From positions 40,511 through 74,171 of the forward strand of contig DCHH01000096.1 of assembly GCA_002315625.1 (NCBI GenBank): DNA of 33,661 bases, written 5' to 3'. The position numbers were made by a program, and so were the translations under genes. This document shows, in pieces, positions 1 to 8,946 of this stretch (the first letter of the stretch is position 1; each line of letters opens with the position of its first letter). Below the pieces are notes generated by a model, which ran no database searches, was not told where the DNA came from, and saw nothing but the letters and a program-made list of their open reading frames with translations. The DNA is from Bacteroidales bacterium UBA1757 (GTDB lineage: Bacteria > Bacteroidota > Bacteroidia > Bacteroidales > UBA1402).

Positions 1-24
1 CAGATTAACAACGACTAAAAAGGC

Positions 25-1263
25 TTATTTCGCTGAGTAGCGAAGGGTTGAAGCGTTTTCCGGACGGAAAACCTCAGCCGCCATCTGCTGAAGGTCTGCT
101 GACGTGACGGCGTTCGTTCGGTCAAAGTCTTTCAGATAATCTTCGGCGGTACGGATGGTTTCGTACCAGCAAAGCTGAGTCGCAATATGCTGGCAATTGG
201 TGTTTTTGAAAAGGAAGGCAGAAACGTATTTATTCTTCACCTTTTGCAATTCTTCCGATGAAATCGGTTTATCTACTAGTTGCTGCAGTTCCCCGTCAAG
301 TGCTGCTTCTGCCTGGTCAAAAGATACACCCTCTGCCGGCTTGCCTGTGAACTGGATTGTACCGGCTGTGCGTTCTCCCTCTCCTCCCACATATATATCG
401 AGGTCGTTGAATATATGTTGCTCCCGGACCAGATGGCGGGTCAGGCGAGAGGAGCGGCCGCCAGCCAGAACGTCAGTGAGAAGGTCACAAACTTCGTACC
501 CTTTTTCTGCAAAAGAGGGTGCATGCCAAAGCTTGTACAATGCATCAACAGGCACATCACGCTGAACTTCCAACAGTTTTGGCTGTGTCTGGACAGGTAG
601 AGGCTTTATTGTGCGAACCGGTAGATGTTTCGCCGGAATGTCACCGAACCATTTTTCTACCATTCTCTTTGTCTCCTCAAAACCCACTCCGCCGCACACG
701 GCCATAACCGCGTTGTCGGGAGCATAATAAGTCTCATAAAACTGTCGGACATCTTTCAGACAGAACTGGCGTATATGGGCTTCCGATTTGCCAATTGTCG
801 GCCAGGAGTATGGATGGTCACCAAAGACAAACGGTCTTGTCAGCAGACTCACGTCACCATACGGCTGGTTAAGGAATCTCTGACGGAATTCTTCAAGTAC
901 CACCTGCTTCTGTACCTTGAGGCTTTCACGGTTGATGTTGAGGCACAGCATCCGGTCGCTTTCAAGATAGAGGGCCGTTTCAAGATTGTAGCAAGGAACA
1001 GTGATGTAGTAGTTGGTCACATCATTGCTTGTCCAGGCATTGTCATCACCTGAAGCATCCTGAACCATGCGGTCAAAATCGGGGACATGAGCCGAGCCTC
1101 CGAACATAAGATGCTCGAAGAGATGGGCAAATCCCGTATGGTCGGGATGCTCATCCTTCGAGCCTACATTATACATGATATTGACCGTCACCAATTGCGT
1201 ACCAGCATCGTAATAATGGAGCAGCGTCAGTCCGTTGGACAGTATGTAGCGGTCAAATTTCAT
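25..1263 (-). CDS. M16 family zinc metallopeptidase
   Basis: Predicted 412-residue peptidase of the pitrilysin/insulinase family (M16). The inverted zinc motif HxxEH is visible as HLFEH at residues 47-51, where His47 and His51 would bind zinc and Glu50 would be the catalytic base. Acidic residues near 95-101 (LETALYLESD) are candidates for the third zinc ligand. The length fits the single-unit bacterial M16B form, made of an N-terminal catalytic half and a C-terminal M16_C-like half. No clear signal peptide is seen. It lies 18 bases downstream of the secreted cyclophilin gene on the same strand, so the two probably share a transcript and a role in envelope protein turnover, which is inference. 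M16B enzymes often pair with an inactive partner; none is visible here, but the gene is close to the window edge. Confidence 0.9.
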   Translation of the reverse strand: MKFDRYILSNGLTLLHYYDAGTQLVTVNIMYNVGSKDEHPDHTGFAHLFEHLMFGGSAHVPDFDRMVQDASGDDNAWTSNDVTNYYITVPCYNLETALYLESDRMLCLNINRESLKVQKQVVLEEFRQRFLNQPYGDVSLLTRPFVFGDHPYSWPTIGKSEAHIRQFCLKDVRQFYETYYAPDNAVMAVCGGVGFEETKRMVEKWFGDIPAKHLPVRTIKPLPVQTQPKLLEVQRDVPVDALYKLWHAPSFAEKGYEVCDLLTDVLAGGRSSRLTRHLVREQHIFNDLDIYVGGEGERTAGTIQFTGKPAEGVSFDQAEAALDGELQQLVDKPISSEELQKVKNKYVSAFLFKNTNCQHIATQLCWYETIRTAEDYLKDFDRTNAVTSADLQQMAAEVFRPENASTLRYSAK

Positions 1264-1281
1264 CGATGAAATCGTGGGAAA

Positions 1282-2097
1282 TTACTTGATAATCGACATT
1301 TTCATCCAGACATCGGTCTTGGGACGGTCACCAGAAGCGGTCTCAACAGCCTGAATTTTGTCAACGACATCCAGTCCTTCAACGACCTCTCCGAACACCG
1401 TGTATTCGTTGTCAAGGAAAGGTGTACCGCCAACTGTCATATAGACCTGCTTCTGCTCTTCGGTATAAAGCGGTGCAGGAGGATTGGCGGCGAAATGCTT
1501 CTCCATGTCCTCAATCAACTGATCCTGCAGCTTTTGCAGTCCGGCATTGTCCTGGGCCTGATAGAGCTGGCGGATATAGCTCTGACGCTGGGCAGCGAGA
1601 CTGTTGAAATAAGCCTGCTTGGCAGACATCAATTTCTGCTCTTCAAGCTGTGCAAACTGATCGGCAGTATATTTCTGTCCGGTCACGATATAGAATTGGG
1701 AGCCGGAAGAAGCCTTCTTGGGATTTACCTGGTCTGCCTGACGGGCTGCTGCCAGCGCACCTTTTTTGTGGAAATACTTCGGATAGACAAACTCTGCGGG
1801 TATTGTGTAGCCCGGGCCTCCGGCTCCAAGCTGCTTGCCGGCAGGGGCTCCCTTCGAGTCAGGGTCACCACCCTGTACCATAAAATCCTTGATGACCCTA
1901 TGGAACAGCAAGTCGTTGTAGTAGCCGGACTTGACAAGTTTGATGAAATTGTCGCGGTGTTGGGGCGTTTCGTTGTACAGGCATACCGTGATGTTGCCTA
2001 ATGAGGTCTCAATCAGAACCTTTGTCTGTTGTTCTTGTGCACTCATGATGGTGGTGAAAAAAAAGATAGTTGAGAGTGTTATGATTAATTGACGCAT
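1282..2097 (-). CDS. Secreted cyclophilin-type peptidyl-prolyl isomerase
   Basis: Predicted 271-residue prolyl cis-trans isomerase acting on proteins in the cell envelope. The start at 2097 gives a signal peptide (MRQLIITLSTIFFFTTIMSA, then QEQQ). An in-frame ATG 84 bases upstream would put a non-signal extension in front and run through the promoter region, so I reject it. Cyclophilin motifs are LFHRVIKDFMVQGGDP at about 64-79, SGSQFYI at 131-137 and GGTPFLDNEYTVFGEV at 223-238. Between the last two lies an insertion of about 75 residues (about 141-219), Gln- and Lys-rich and probably helical, which is absent from minimal cyclophilins. The gene is followed by the M16 peptidase and is divergent from the sugar operon. 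The family call is secure; the role of the insertion is unknown. Confidence 0.93.
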   Translation of the reverse strand: MRQLIITLSTIFFFTTIMSAQEQQTKVLIETSLGNITVCLYNETPQHRDNFIKLVKSGYYNDLLFHRVIKDFMVQGGDPDSKGAPAGKQLGAGGPGYTIPAEFVYPKYFHKKGALAAARQADQVNPKKASSGSQFYIVTGQKYTADQFAQLEEQKLMSAKQAYFNSLAAQRQSYIRQLYQAQDNAGLQKLQDQLIEDMEKHFAANPPAPLYTEEQKQVYMTVGGTPFLDNEYTVFGEVVEGLDVVDKIQAVETASGDRPKTDVWMKMSIIK

Positions 2098-2126
2098 TTG
2101 TAGAAGATTTTGAAGATTACGGACGG

Positions 2127-2134
2127 CAAAATTA
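2127..2134 (-). promoter_or_regulatory. -7 box of the cyclophilin-peptidase unit
   Basis: The minus strand reads TAATTTTG, a perfect match to the Bacteroidota -7 consensus TAnnTTTG, 30 bases upstream of the cyclophilin ATG. No good -33 TTTG is visible at the expected spacing. Confidence 0.6.
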
Positions 2135-2147
2135 GAAATATTCTGCG

Positions 2148-2155
2148 TATTTTTG
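2148..2155 (+). promoter_or_regulatory. -7 box of the sugar operon
   Basis: TATTTTTG matches TAnnTTTG 38 bases upstream of the nucleotidyltransferase ATG at 2194. It lies downstream of the alternative ATG at 2110, which supports the later start. Its opposite-strand neighbour at 2127-2134 makes this a compact divergent promoter region. Confidence 0.6.
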
Positions 2156-2193
2156 CGAATCAGGAAACCCTCATAATTCATAAACTGATTAAA

Positions 2194-3105
2194 ATGAAAC
2201 CTACACTATTTGTTCTTGCTGCCGGAATGGGCAGCCGATACGGAGGATTGAAACAGCTCGACGGCCTGGGCCCCAACGGGGAGACCATCATGGACTATTC
2301 CGTTTTTGATGCCGCCCGCGCCGGATTCGGCAAAATCGTATTCGTCATCCGTCATACTTTCGAAGAAGACTTCCGCCAGAAAATAGCCGCCAAATACGAA
2401 GGTGTACTTCCCATAGAAATTGTATTCCAGGAAATCACCTACCTTCCCGAAGGATTCACCTGCCCTGCCGACCGTCAGAAACCATGGGGGACGAACCACG
2501 CCGTTCTGATGGGCAAGGATGTCATCAAAGAGCCGTTTGCCGTCATCAATGCGGACGATTTCTACGGACGCGAGAGTTTTGCCGTCCTGGCTGAACAGCT
2601 CCGTCGCATGGAAGGGACGAAAGGACAGTACTGCATGGTGGGCTACCGCGTAGGCAATACCCTTTCCGAGAGCGGAAGCGTCGCCCGCGGCGTGTGCCAG
2701 AAAGACGGAAAGAACCTGCTGACCAATGTCGTTGAACGCACCTACATCATCCGCGACACCGACGGCCAGATCAAGTACAAGGACGAAAACGACCAGATGG
2801 TAGCCATCGATGAGAACACTCCCGTTTCCATGAACATGTGGGGATTCACTCCTGACTATTTCGACTATTCCGAGGTCAATTTCATCAAATTCCTTCAAGA
2901 AAATATCGAAAAACCCAAGGCTGAGTTCTACATTCCCTGGGCGGTAAACAACCTCATTGTTGAAGGAAAAGCCACCTGCGAAGTACTTGACACCCCCTCA
3001 AAATGGTTCGGCGTCACTTACGCAGCCGACCGTCAGTTCGTAGTCGATAAATTTGCCGAACTGGTTGCAAAAGGCGAATATCCATCACCCCTCTACAAAA
3101 AGTAA
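2194..3105 (+). CDS. Sugar-phosphate nucleotidyltransferase family protein
   Basis: Predicted 303-residue nucleotidyltransferase with a GT-A/Rossmann fold. It would transfer a nucleoside monophosphate from an NTP to a sugar 1-phosphate, releasing pyrophosphate. The nucleotide-binding loop is AAGMGSRYGGLKQ at residues 8-20, and a metal-binding NADDFYG motif follows in the middle of the protein. ATG 2194 is chosen because the upstream ATG at 2110 precedes the promoter -7 box and adds an unconserved-looking leader. The gene ends 2 bases before galK and heads the operon with galK, xylB and xylA. No galT is visible, so a role in turning galactose 1-phosphate into UDP-galactose is an attractive guess. 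The substrate cannot be read from the sequence, and glucose-1-phosphate or another sugar phosphate is equally possible. Confidence 0.85.
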   Translation: MKPTLFVLAAGMGSRYGGLKQLDGLGPNGETIMDYSVFDAARAGFGKIVFVIRHTFEEDFRQKIAAKYEGVLPIEIVFQEITYLPEGFTCPADRQKPWGTNHAVLMGKDVIKEPFAVINADDFYGRESFAVLAEQLRRMEGTKGQYCMVGYRVGNTLSESGSVARGVCQKDGKNLLTNVVERTYIIRDTDGQIKYKDENDQMVAIDENTPVSMNMWGFTPDYFDYSEVNFIKFLQENIEKPKAEFYIPWAVNNLIVEGKATCEVLDTPSKWFGVTYAADRQFVVDKFAELVAKGEYPSPLYKK

Positions 3106-3107
3106 TC

Positions 3108-4250
3108 ATGGACTACACTCACATCTGTCGGAAATTCGAAGAACTATTCGGCAAAGAATACAGCCTGTACGCCTCTCCCGGTCGTGTGAACCTTATCGGA
3201 GAACACACCGACTACAACGGCGGATTCGTTTTTCCAGGTGCTATCGACAAGATGATTGTCACCGCTATCCGTCCGAATGGTACCCGCACGGTGAACGCCT
3301 GGTCGTACGACATGAATGAAGCCGCCCGTTTTGCCCTTGACGAAAAGCCGACCCAGGGCTGGGCCCTCTACATTTATGGTGTAATAGTCGAAATCCTGAA
3401 AAGAGAATTGAAGATTGAAGGATTTGACTGCGTCTTTGGCGGTGACATCCCCATCGGGTCGGGTCTTTCAACCTCAGCCGCTTTGGAGAGCACTTTCGTC
3501 TGCGCACTGAACGGCATGTTCGACCTTGGTCTTAGCAAACTCGACTTTGCACAGATTGGACAAGCCGCTGAGCACAATGCCGTCGGAGTACGTTGTGGTA
3601 TCATGGACCAGTTTGCATCGGTCTTCGGCGAGGAGGGGAAACTCATCCGCCTCGACTGCCGTTCGCTGGAATACGAACTTTTCCCGTTTCATCCGAAAAA
3701 CTGCCGCGTCGTTCTTTTGGACACTCAGGTCAAGCACAACCTGGCCGCCTCAGAATACAACATCCGCCGTGCCGAGTGCGAAGAGGGTGTGGCCACCATC
3801 AGCAAGGTCTATCCCGAAGTCAAACTCCTTCGCGACGTGACCCCGGAAATGCTGACCGAGTTCAAGAATCAGCTACCGGAGAGCACTTTCCGCCGCTGCA
3901 TGTACGTCATAAAGGAGGACATCCGTGTCATGGAGGCATGCGCAGCCCTTCAGAAAGACGATTACAAGCGCTTCGGTGAACTGATGTACTGCTCTCACGA
4001 AGGACTCAGCAAAGAATACAATGTCTCTTGTGAAGAGAGCGATTTTCTTGTTGATGTCGCAGTCCGAAACGGAGTCCTCGGTGCCCGCATGATGGGAGGC
4101 GGCTTCGGCGGCTGCACAATCAACCTGCTGGAGGCCGACAAATACGATGCATTCATTGCCGATGCAACAGCAGCCTATTCGAAGGCTTACGGAAAAGCCC
4201 CGAAGATTTATGACGTCTGCATCGGACAAGGCTCACACAAAATCAAATAA
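3108..4250 (+). CDS. galK: Galactokinase
   Basis: Predicted 380-residue GHMP kinase that phosphorylates alpha-D-galactose at C1 using ATP in the cytoplasm. The galactokinase signature GRVNLIGEHTDYNGG is at residues 25-39, with Arg26 in the catalytic position. The GHMP ATP-binding motif GGDIPIGSGLSTSAA is at 111-125, the catalytic Asp is in GIMDQF (Asp167), and the glycine-rich third motif MMGGGFGG lies near the C-terminus. Length matches the family (about 380-390). It starts 2 bases after the nucleotidyltransferase stop and is followed after 18 bases by xylB. This differs from the usual gal operon because galT and galE are absent here. Specificity for galactose rather than N-acetylgalactosamine is inferred from the intact signature. 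Confidence 0.94.
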   Translation: MDYTHICRKFEELFGKEYSLYASPGRVNLIGEHTDYNGGFVFPGAIDKMIVTAIRPNGTRTVNAWSYDMNEAARFALDEKPTQGWALYIYGVIVEILKRELKIEGFDCVFGGDIPIGSGLSTSAALESTFVCALNGMFDLGLSKLDFAQIGQAAEHNAVGVRCGIMDQFASVFGEEGKLIRLDCRSLEYELFPFHPKNCRVVLLDTQVKHNLAASEYNIRRAECEEGVATISKVYPEVKLLRDVTPEMLTEFKNQLPESTFRRCMYVIKEDIRVMEACAALQKDDYKRFGELMYCSHEGLSKEYNVSCEESDFLVDVAVRNGVLGARMMGGGFGGCTINLLEADKYDAFIADATAAYSKAYGKAPKIYDVCIGQGSHKIK

Positions 4251-4268
4251 TCCATAAACTACAAAAAT

Positions 4269-5741
4269 ATGTATCTCCTCGGTTACGACATCGGCAGTTC
4301 CTCAGTCAAGGCCTGCATCATCGACGCAGAGAAAGGCGAATGCCTTGCCTCCGCTTTCTACCCAAAGAAGGAAATGGCCATTGAGGCCAAACAGACAGGC
4401 TGGGCCGAACAGAACCCAAACGCCTGGTGGGAAAACCTCAAAGCCGCCAACAAGGAAATCCTCAGTGAAGCAAAGGTTGACATCAGCGACATCAAAGGTA
4501 TCGGTATTTCCTACCAGATGCACGGTCTGGTGCTGACCGACAAGAATGACCAGCTGCTCCGTCCCGCCATCATCTGGTGCGACTCGCGTGCCGTTCCATA
4601 CGGTGAAAAGGCGTTCCAGTCAATTGGCGAAGAGAAGTGCCTCTCCCATCTGCTGAATTCACCGGGCAATTTCACCGCTGCCAAGCTGGGGTGGGTCAGG
4701 GAAAACGAACCCGATGTCTATAACCGCATCGGTCACCTGATGCTCCCCGGCGACTACATCGCCCTGAAGCTTACTGGCGAATGCACCACCACCGCATCCG
4801 GTCTGTCAGAAGGAATCATGTGGGATTTCAAGGAGAACAAGCCAGCCGGATTCCTGCTCGACCATTTCGGCATTGAATCGTCCTGGATTCCGACAATCGT
4901 CCCCACATTCTCCAACCAGGGAGAACTGACCCGCAAAGCCGCTGAAGAACTCGGCCTGAAACCGGGCATTCCCGTCTGCTACCGCGGCGGAGACCAGCCG
5001 AACAATGCCCTGTCTCTCAACGTGCTGAATCCGGGAGAAGTTGCAGCTACTGCCGGCACCTCCGGCGTTGTCTATGGTGTTAACGGCCACATCAACTACG
5101 ACCCCAAATCACGCGTCAACAGCTTTGCACACGTCAACCACAGTGCCGAGCAGACCCGTATCGGCGTACTGCTCTGCATCAACGGAACCGGTATTTCCAA
5201 CGCCTGGATGAAGCGCAACAGCGCCTCGTGCGGAATGTCCTACGCCGAGCTTAACGAGGTAGGAGCCCAGGCGCCGATTGGCTGCGACGGAGTGTCATAC
5301 ATACCTTTCGGAAACGGAAACGAGCGCATGTTCGAGAACAAGCCCTGCGCTGCCAGCATCCACGGACTTCAGTACAACCGCCATGGACAGCCACACCTGA
5401 TGCGTGCAGTCCAGGAGGGTGTAGTCTTCGCCTTTGCATACGGTATGGAAATCATGAATGGCATGGGCATTGAGACCAAGCTTATCCGCGCCGGCAAGGC
5501 CAACATGTTCCTCAATCCTGTCTTCCGCAACACCCTTGCCGGACTGACAGGGGCCAGCATTGAACTCTACGACACCGACGGCAGCGTCGGAGCCGCCCGC
5601 GGTGCAGGTATCGGAGGTAAATTCTACAAGGATGCCACTGAAGCCTTCTCCACATTGAAGAAGGTCGATGAAATCCACCCGATAGCCGCTGACCACGATG
5701 CCTATACCGAAGCTTACCTCAGATGGAAAAGTTATCTGTAA
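4269..5741 (+). CDS. xylB: Xylulokinase (FGGY family)
   Basis: Predicted 490-residue sugar kinase making D-xylulose 5-phosphate from D-xylulose and ATP, feeding the pentose phosphate pathway. The N-terminal ATPase-fold motif is GYDIGSSSVK at residues 5-14. The substrate-pocket MHG motif is at 84-86 (SYQMHGLVL) and the presumed catalytic base is Asp242 in RGGDQPNNA. The C-terminal FGGY domain ends with GSVGAARGAGIGG. Length is normal for XylB. It sits 18 bases after galK and 39 bases before xylA, so the pair XylB-XylA gives the complete xylose isomerase route. FGGY kinases are hard to separate by sequence, but the neighbouring xylA makes xylulose the likely substrate. Confidence 0.93.
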   Translation: MYLLGYDIGSSSVKACIIDAEKGECLASAFYPKKEMAIEAKQTGWAEQNPNAWWENLKAANKEILSEAKVDISDIKGIGISYQMHGLVLTDKNDQLLRPAIIWCDSRAVPYGEKAFQSIGEEKCLSHLLNSPGNFTAAKLGWVRENEPDVYNRIGHLMLPGDYIALKLTGECTTTASGLSEGIMWDFKENKPAGFLLDHFGIESSWIPTIVPTFSNQGELTRKAAEELGLKPGIPVCYRGGDQPNNALSLNVLNPGEVAATAGTSGVVYGVNGHINYDPKSRVNSFAHVNHSAEQTRIGVLLCINGTGISNAWMKRNSASCGMSYAELNEVGAQAPIGCDGVSYIPFGNGNERMFENKPCAASIHGLQYNRHGQPHLMRAVQEGVVFAFAYGMEIMNGMGIETKLIRAGKANMFLNPVFRNTLAGLTGASIELYDTDGSVGAARGAGIGGKFYKDATEAFSTLKKVDEIHPIAADHDAYTEAYLRWKSYL

Positions 5742-5780
5742 TCACTTTTATATTTAATTAATTTTCAAAACATTACAACT

Positions 5781-7094
5781 ATGGCAAAAGAGTACTTTCC
5801 TGAAATAGGAAAAATCAAATTCGAAGGTAAGAAGAGCACCAATCCGCTCGCATACCGTTATTATGATGCAAACAAGGTTATCATGGGCAAGAAGATGAGC
5901 GAATGGCTCAAATTCTCCATGGCATGGTGGCACACCCTTTGCGCAGAAGGCGCAGACCAGTTCGGTGGCGGAACAAAGACTTTCCCCTGGAACGCAAATG
6001 CAAACCCCATCCAGGCTGCCAAGGATAAAGTTGATGCCGGATTCGAAATCATGCAGAAACTTGGCATCGAATACTACTGTTTCCACGACATCGACCTCAT
6101 CGCCGAGGCTCCCACAGTTGAGGAATACGAAAAGAACCTCAAAGAAATCGTCGCATACCTGAAGGAGAAACAGGCTGCCACCGGCATCAAGCTGTTGTGG
6201 GGTACCGCCAACGTCTTCGGAAACAAGCGCTACATGAACGGCGCTTCCACCAACCCCGACTTCGACGTTGTTGCCCGCGCTATCGTCCAAATCAAGAACG
6301 CCATCGATGCCACCATCGAACTGGGCGGTTCCAACTATGTATTCTGGGGCGGACGTGAAGGCTATATGAGCCTGCTCAACACCGACCAGAAGCGCGAAAA
6401 AGAGCACATGGCCACCATGCTGACCATGGCCCGCGACTATGCACGCAAGAATGGATTCAAGGGTACCTTCCTCATTGAGCCCAAGCCCATGGAGCCCAGC
6501 AAGCACCAGTATGATGTCGATACCGAAACCGTTATCGGCTTCCTGAAAGCTCACAACCTTGACAAGGACTTCAAGGTCAACATCGAAGTCAACCACGCCA
6601 CCCTGGCTGGACACACCTTCGAGCACGAACTTGCCTGCGCCGTCGACGCCGGCATGCTTGGCAGCATCGATGCCAACCGTGGTGACTACCAGAACGGCTG
6701 GGACACCGACCAGTTCCCCATCGACAACTTCGAACTCATCCAGGCCATGATGCAGATTATCCGCAACGGCGGTTTCGGCAATGGCGGTACCAACTTCGAC
6801 GCCAAGACCCGTCGTAACTCCACCGACCTGGAAGACATATTCATTGCCCATATCGCCGGTATGGATGTCATGGCCCGCGCACTGGAAAGCGCTGCCGAAC
6901 TGCTCGAGAAATCTCCCATCAAAAAGATGGTTGCCGAGCGTTACGCTTCATTCGACAAGGGCGAAGGCAAGAAGTTCGAAGAAGGCAAGATGACCTTCGA
7001 AGAGGCATACGAATATGGTAAGAAAGTTGGTGAGCCCAAGCAGACCAGCGGCAAGCAGGAGCTGTACGAGGCCATCGTCAACATGTATTGCTAA
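5781..7094 (+). CDS. xylA: Xylose isomerase
   Basis: Predicted 437-residue class II xylose isomerase converting D-xylose to D-xylulose in the cytoplasm, using two divalent metal ions in a TIM barrel. Catalytic His102 and Asp105 are seen in CFHDID. The metal-ligand motif is LIEPKPMEP with Glu233 and Lys235, and VNHATLAGHTFEHE carries further ligands. FWGGREGYMSLLNTD (188-202) is the strongly conserved family block. The length and sequence resemble the group that includes the anaerobic-fungus (Piromyces) enzyme, which is thought to have been acquired from Bacteroidota. It is last in the operon and followed by a strong terminator. The function call is secure. Confidence 0.97.
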   Translation: MAKEYFPEIGKIKFEGKKSTNPLAYRYYDANKVIMGKKMSEWLKFSMAWWHTLCAEGADQFGGGTKTFPWNANANPIQAAKDKVDAGFEIMQKLGIEYYCFHDIDLIAEAPTVEEYEKNLKEIVAYLKEKQAATGIKLLWGTANVFGNKRYMNGASTNPDFDVVARAIVQIKNAIDATIELGGSNYVFWGGREGYMSLLNTDQKREKEHMATMLTMARDYARKNGFKGTFLIEPKPMEPSKHQYDVDTETVIGFLKAHNLDKDFKVNIEVNHATLAGHTFEHELACAVDAGMLGSIDANRGDYQNGWDTDQFPIDNFELIQAMMQIIRNGGFGNGGTNFDAKTRRNSTDLEDIFIAHIAGMDVMARALESAAELLEKSPIKKMVAERYASFDKGEGKKFEEGKMTFEEAYEYGKKVGEPKQTSGKQELYEAIVNMYC

Positions 7095-7117
7095 TTACAT
7101 TTCCTATATTAATAATG

Positions 7118-7159
7118 TGTCACCCCGCCCGCAGATTTGTGGACGGGGTGACATTTTTT
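7118..7159 (+). terminator. Intrinsic terminator after xylA
   Basis: TGTCACCCCG (7118-7127) pairs perfectly with CGGGGTGACA (7144-7153) across a 16-base loop and is followed by six T. It closes the sugar operon 23 bases after the xylA stop. Confidence 0.88.
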
Positions 7160-7188
7160 GGGAGGATAGGCTTTTTTGTGTAGCTTTG
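7157..7188 (+). promoter_or_regulatory. Promoter of the tandem esterase gene
   Basis: A -33 TTTG (7157-7160) is separated by 20 bases from the -7 box TAGCTTTG (7181-7188). Both match the Bacteroidota promoter consensus. The -33 element overlaps the T-tract of the preceding terminator. It shows that the esterase gene can be expressed independently of the xylose genes. Confidence 0.78.
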
Positions 7189-7207
7189 CGTTGTCAATAA
7201 AACAATT

Positions 7208-8935
7208 ATGAAAAGACTTGCATTCATCTTTTGCGCACTCACAGCGCTGAATACATTTGCCTGGGAACGTGAAACAATATGGCCGGACGGAAAGATGCCT
7301 GATGCTCAGGCACATCAAATTGCCGCAATGACCGATGAATCCCGTAAGGAAGACTTCCGTCCCGACAATAATCGCGTAGCCTATCTTGAATGGTTCGAGG
7401 CTCCAGCACCTGAAATCCGCAACGGAGCATGCATGATTCTCATTTCAGGTGGAAGTTATCAGAACTGTTGTGACGTGCGTCTTATCAACGAATGGCATAA
7501 AGAACTAACTGACAAAGGAATACAGTGTGTGAATTTCGTTTATCGCACTCCGCGACCAGTTGGACTTCCAATCTACCAGAGCGCCTGGGAGGATGCCCAA
7601 CGTGCTGTCCGCTTGGTTCGCAGCCAGGCGGCCAAACGCGGATTCGATCCGGAAAAAATCGGTACCATTTCCATGTCTGCCGGCTCGCACCTTGCCCTGC
7701 TGCTGGCAACCAGTTCTCAGACACGCGCCTATCAGCCCATTGACGCACTCGATTCATTGGACTGCCACATCAATTGGGCCATTGTAAACGCTCCGGCATA
7801 CGTCACTACAGACGGAGAAACTGGCACTCCTGCAATCCGTCAGGGATACGGGCCGGATATCAAGCTTAGCGACTGTTTTAAGTTCGATGAAAAGACCTGT
7901 CCAATGAGCCTGCACCATGGCGGAAATGATGTCTATACTCCTAATGGTTCAACAATGGTATATCGCCAGCTTCGCCGTATGAGGATACCTGCCGAACTTC
8001 ATCTTTATGCTGATGCGGGACACGGGGCATTCGGATTGGAGCGCGGCATTGAATTCATGCGCCAAATGGGGTATCTTGGCACACTTGAACCCGAAGTCCG
8101 TCTTATTGAACGTTATGCAAATGACGATTCCCGCTCCAGTGTAGTAGAGGAAAAGGTCTGGCCCGAAGGCAAGATGCCTGACTTCCAGGCAGAACAATGC
8201 GAACCATATATTGAATGGCACTTCCCGAAAGAGCTTAAGACAAAAGCCATTCAGATAGTATATTCGGGCGGAGCATACTCACGCAACGACCCAAATAGTT
8301 TCGAAGCTGCCCCCGTACGCCGCTATCTGAATGAAAAAGGAATGACCGTTGTCACACTGAAATACCGTTCACCTCGTCCGAAAGGAATGCCCAAGCATAT
8401 TACCGCATGGGAAGACCTTCAGCGTACCATCCGCATTGTGCGTAGCGAGGCTGCCGATTATGGATTGGATCCAGACCGCATCGGCATCATGGGCTGTTCG
8501 GCAGGCGGACACCTCACATTAATGGGTGCAACCTCATCAAAACATCAGTCATATCTTCCTATCGATAACCTTGACAAGCTTTCCTGTAAGGTTCAGTGGG
8601 CTGTAGGCATCTATCCCGCCTACACTCTTACCGATGGTTTGGAGAAATCCAATTCCGGCGGCGGAAACGATGATAGCGCTGTTCTCTCGCCTGAATTTTC
8701 TTTCGACCTGGACACCCCGCCAATGCTTTTCCTCCATGGTGACTCTGATCCCTGGGCCGCAATGAACTCTGTCAAGGCATGGGAAAAGCTTCGGAGCATG
8801 GGCATCCAATGCGACCTTCACACCTTCGCCACCCGTTCCCACTGCTTTCAGAAGACCGCTTCACCCGGTACAGGTAGCTACACCTTCATGGACCGCATCT
8901 GGGACTTCCTCTCCAAGAAAGGCTTTAACAAATAA
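7208..8935 (+). CDS. Secreted protein with two tandem alpha/beta-hydrolase (esterase) domains
   Basis: Predicted 575-residue exported esterase. A signal peptide covers about residues 1-18 (MKRLAFIFCALTALNTFA). The rest is an internal duplication. Half one (about 20-290) opens with ETIWPDGKMPD and half two (about 314-575) with EKVWPEGKMPD, and both contain a YRxPRP block followed by AWED and a long shared helix region. Nucleophile serines are Ser157 in SMSAGSH and Ser431 in GCSAGGH, so the first copy has SxSxG where the second has the usual GxSxG. Acid and histidine candidates are Asp241 (HGGND) and His272 in the first half, and Asp512/Asp514 (HGDSD) and His545 in the second. Both copies may therefore be active. 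The setting beside xylAB suggests deacetylation of xylan or another hemicellulose, which is inference. Confidence 0.85.
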   Translation: MKRLAFIFCALTALNTFAWERETIWPDGKMPDAQAHQIAAMTDESRKEDFRPDNNRVAYLEWFEAPAPEIRNGACMILISGGSYQNCCDVRLINEWHKELTDKGIQCVNFVYRTPRPVGLPIYQSAWEDAQRAVRLVRSQAAKRGFDPEKIGTISMSAGSHLALLLATSSQTRAYQPIDALDSLDCHINWAIVNAPAYVTTDGETGTPAIRQGYGPDIKLSDCFKFDEKTCPMSLHHGGNDVYTPNGSTMVYRQLRRMRIPAELHLYADAGHGAFGLERGIEFMRQMGYLGTLEPEVRLIERYANDDSRSSVVEEKVWPEGKMPDFQAEQCEPYIEWHFPKELKTKAIQIVYSGGAYSRNDPNSFEAAPVRRYLNEKGMTVVTLKYRSPRPKGMPKHITAWEDLQRTIRIVRSEAADYGLDPDRIGIMGCSAGGHLTLMGATSSKHQSYLPIDNLDKLSCKVQWAVGIYPAYTLTDGLEKSNSGGGNDDSAVLSPEFSFDLDTPPMLFLHGDSDPWAAMNSVKAWEKLRSMGIQCDLHTFATRSHCFQKTASPGTGSYTFMDRIWDFLSKKGFNK

Positions 8936-8946
8936 GAAAGTTGCTT

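Noticed and set aside
2098..2193. Longer starts for the cyclophilin (to 2181) and nucleotidyltransferase (from 2110)
   Set aside because: Both extensions read through the divergent promoter boxes, and the cyclophilin signal peptide would become internal.
5754..6851. A 365-codon open frame on the minus strand opposite xylA
   Set aside because: It is fully antisense to a certain gene, the translation is Val/Gly-rich with no family motif, and it arises from codon bias of the plus strand.
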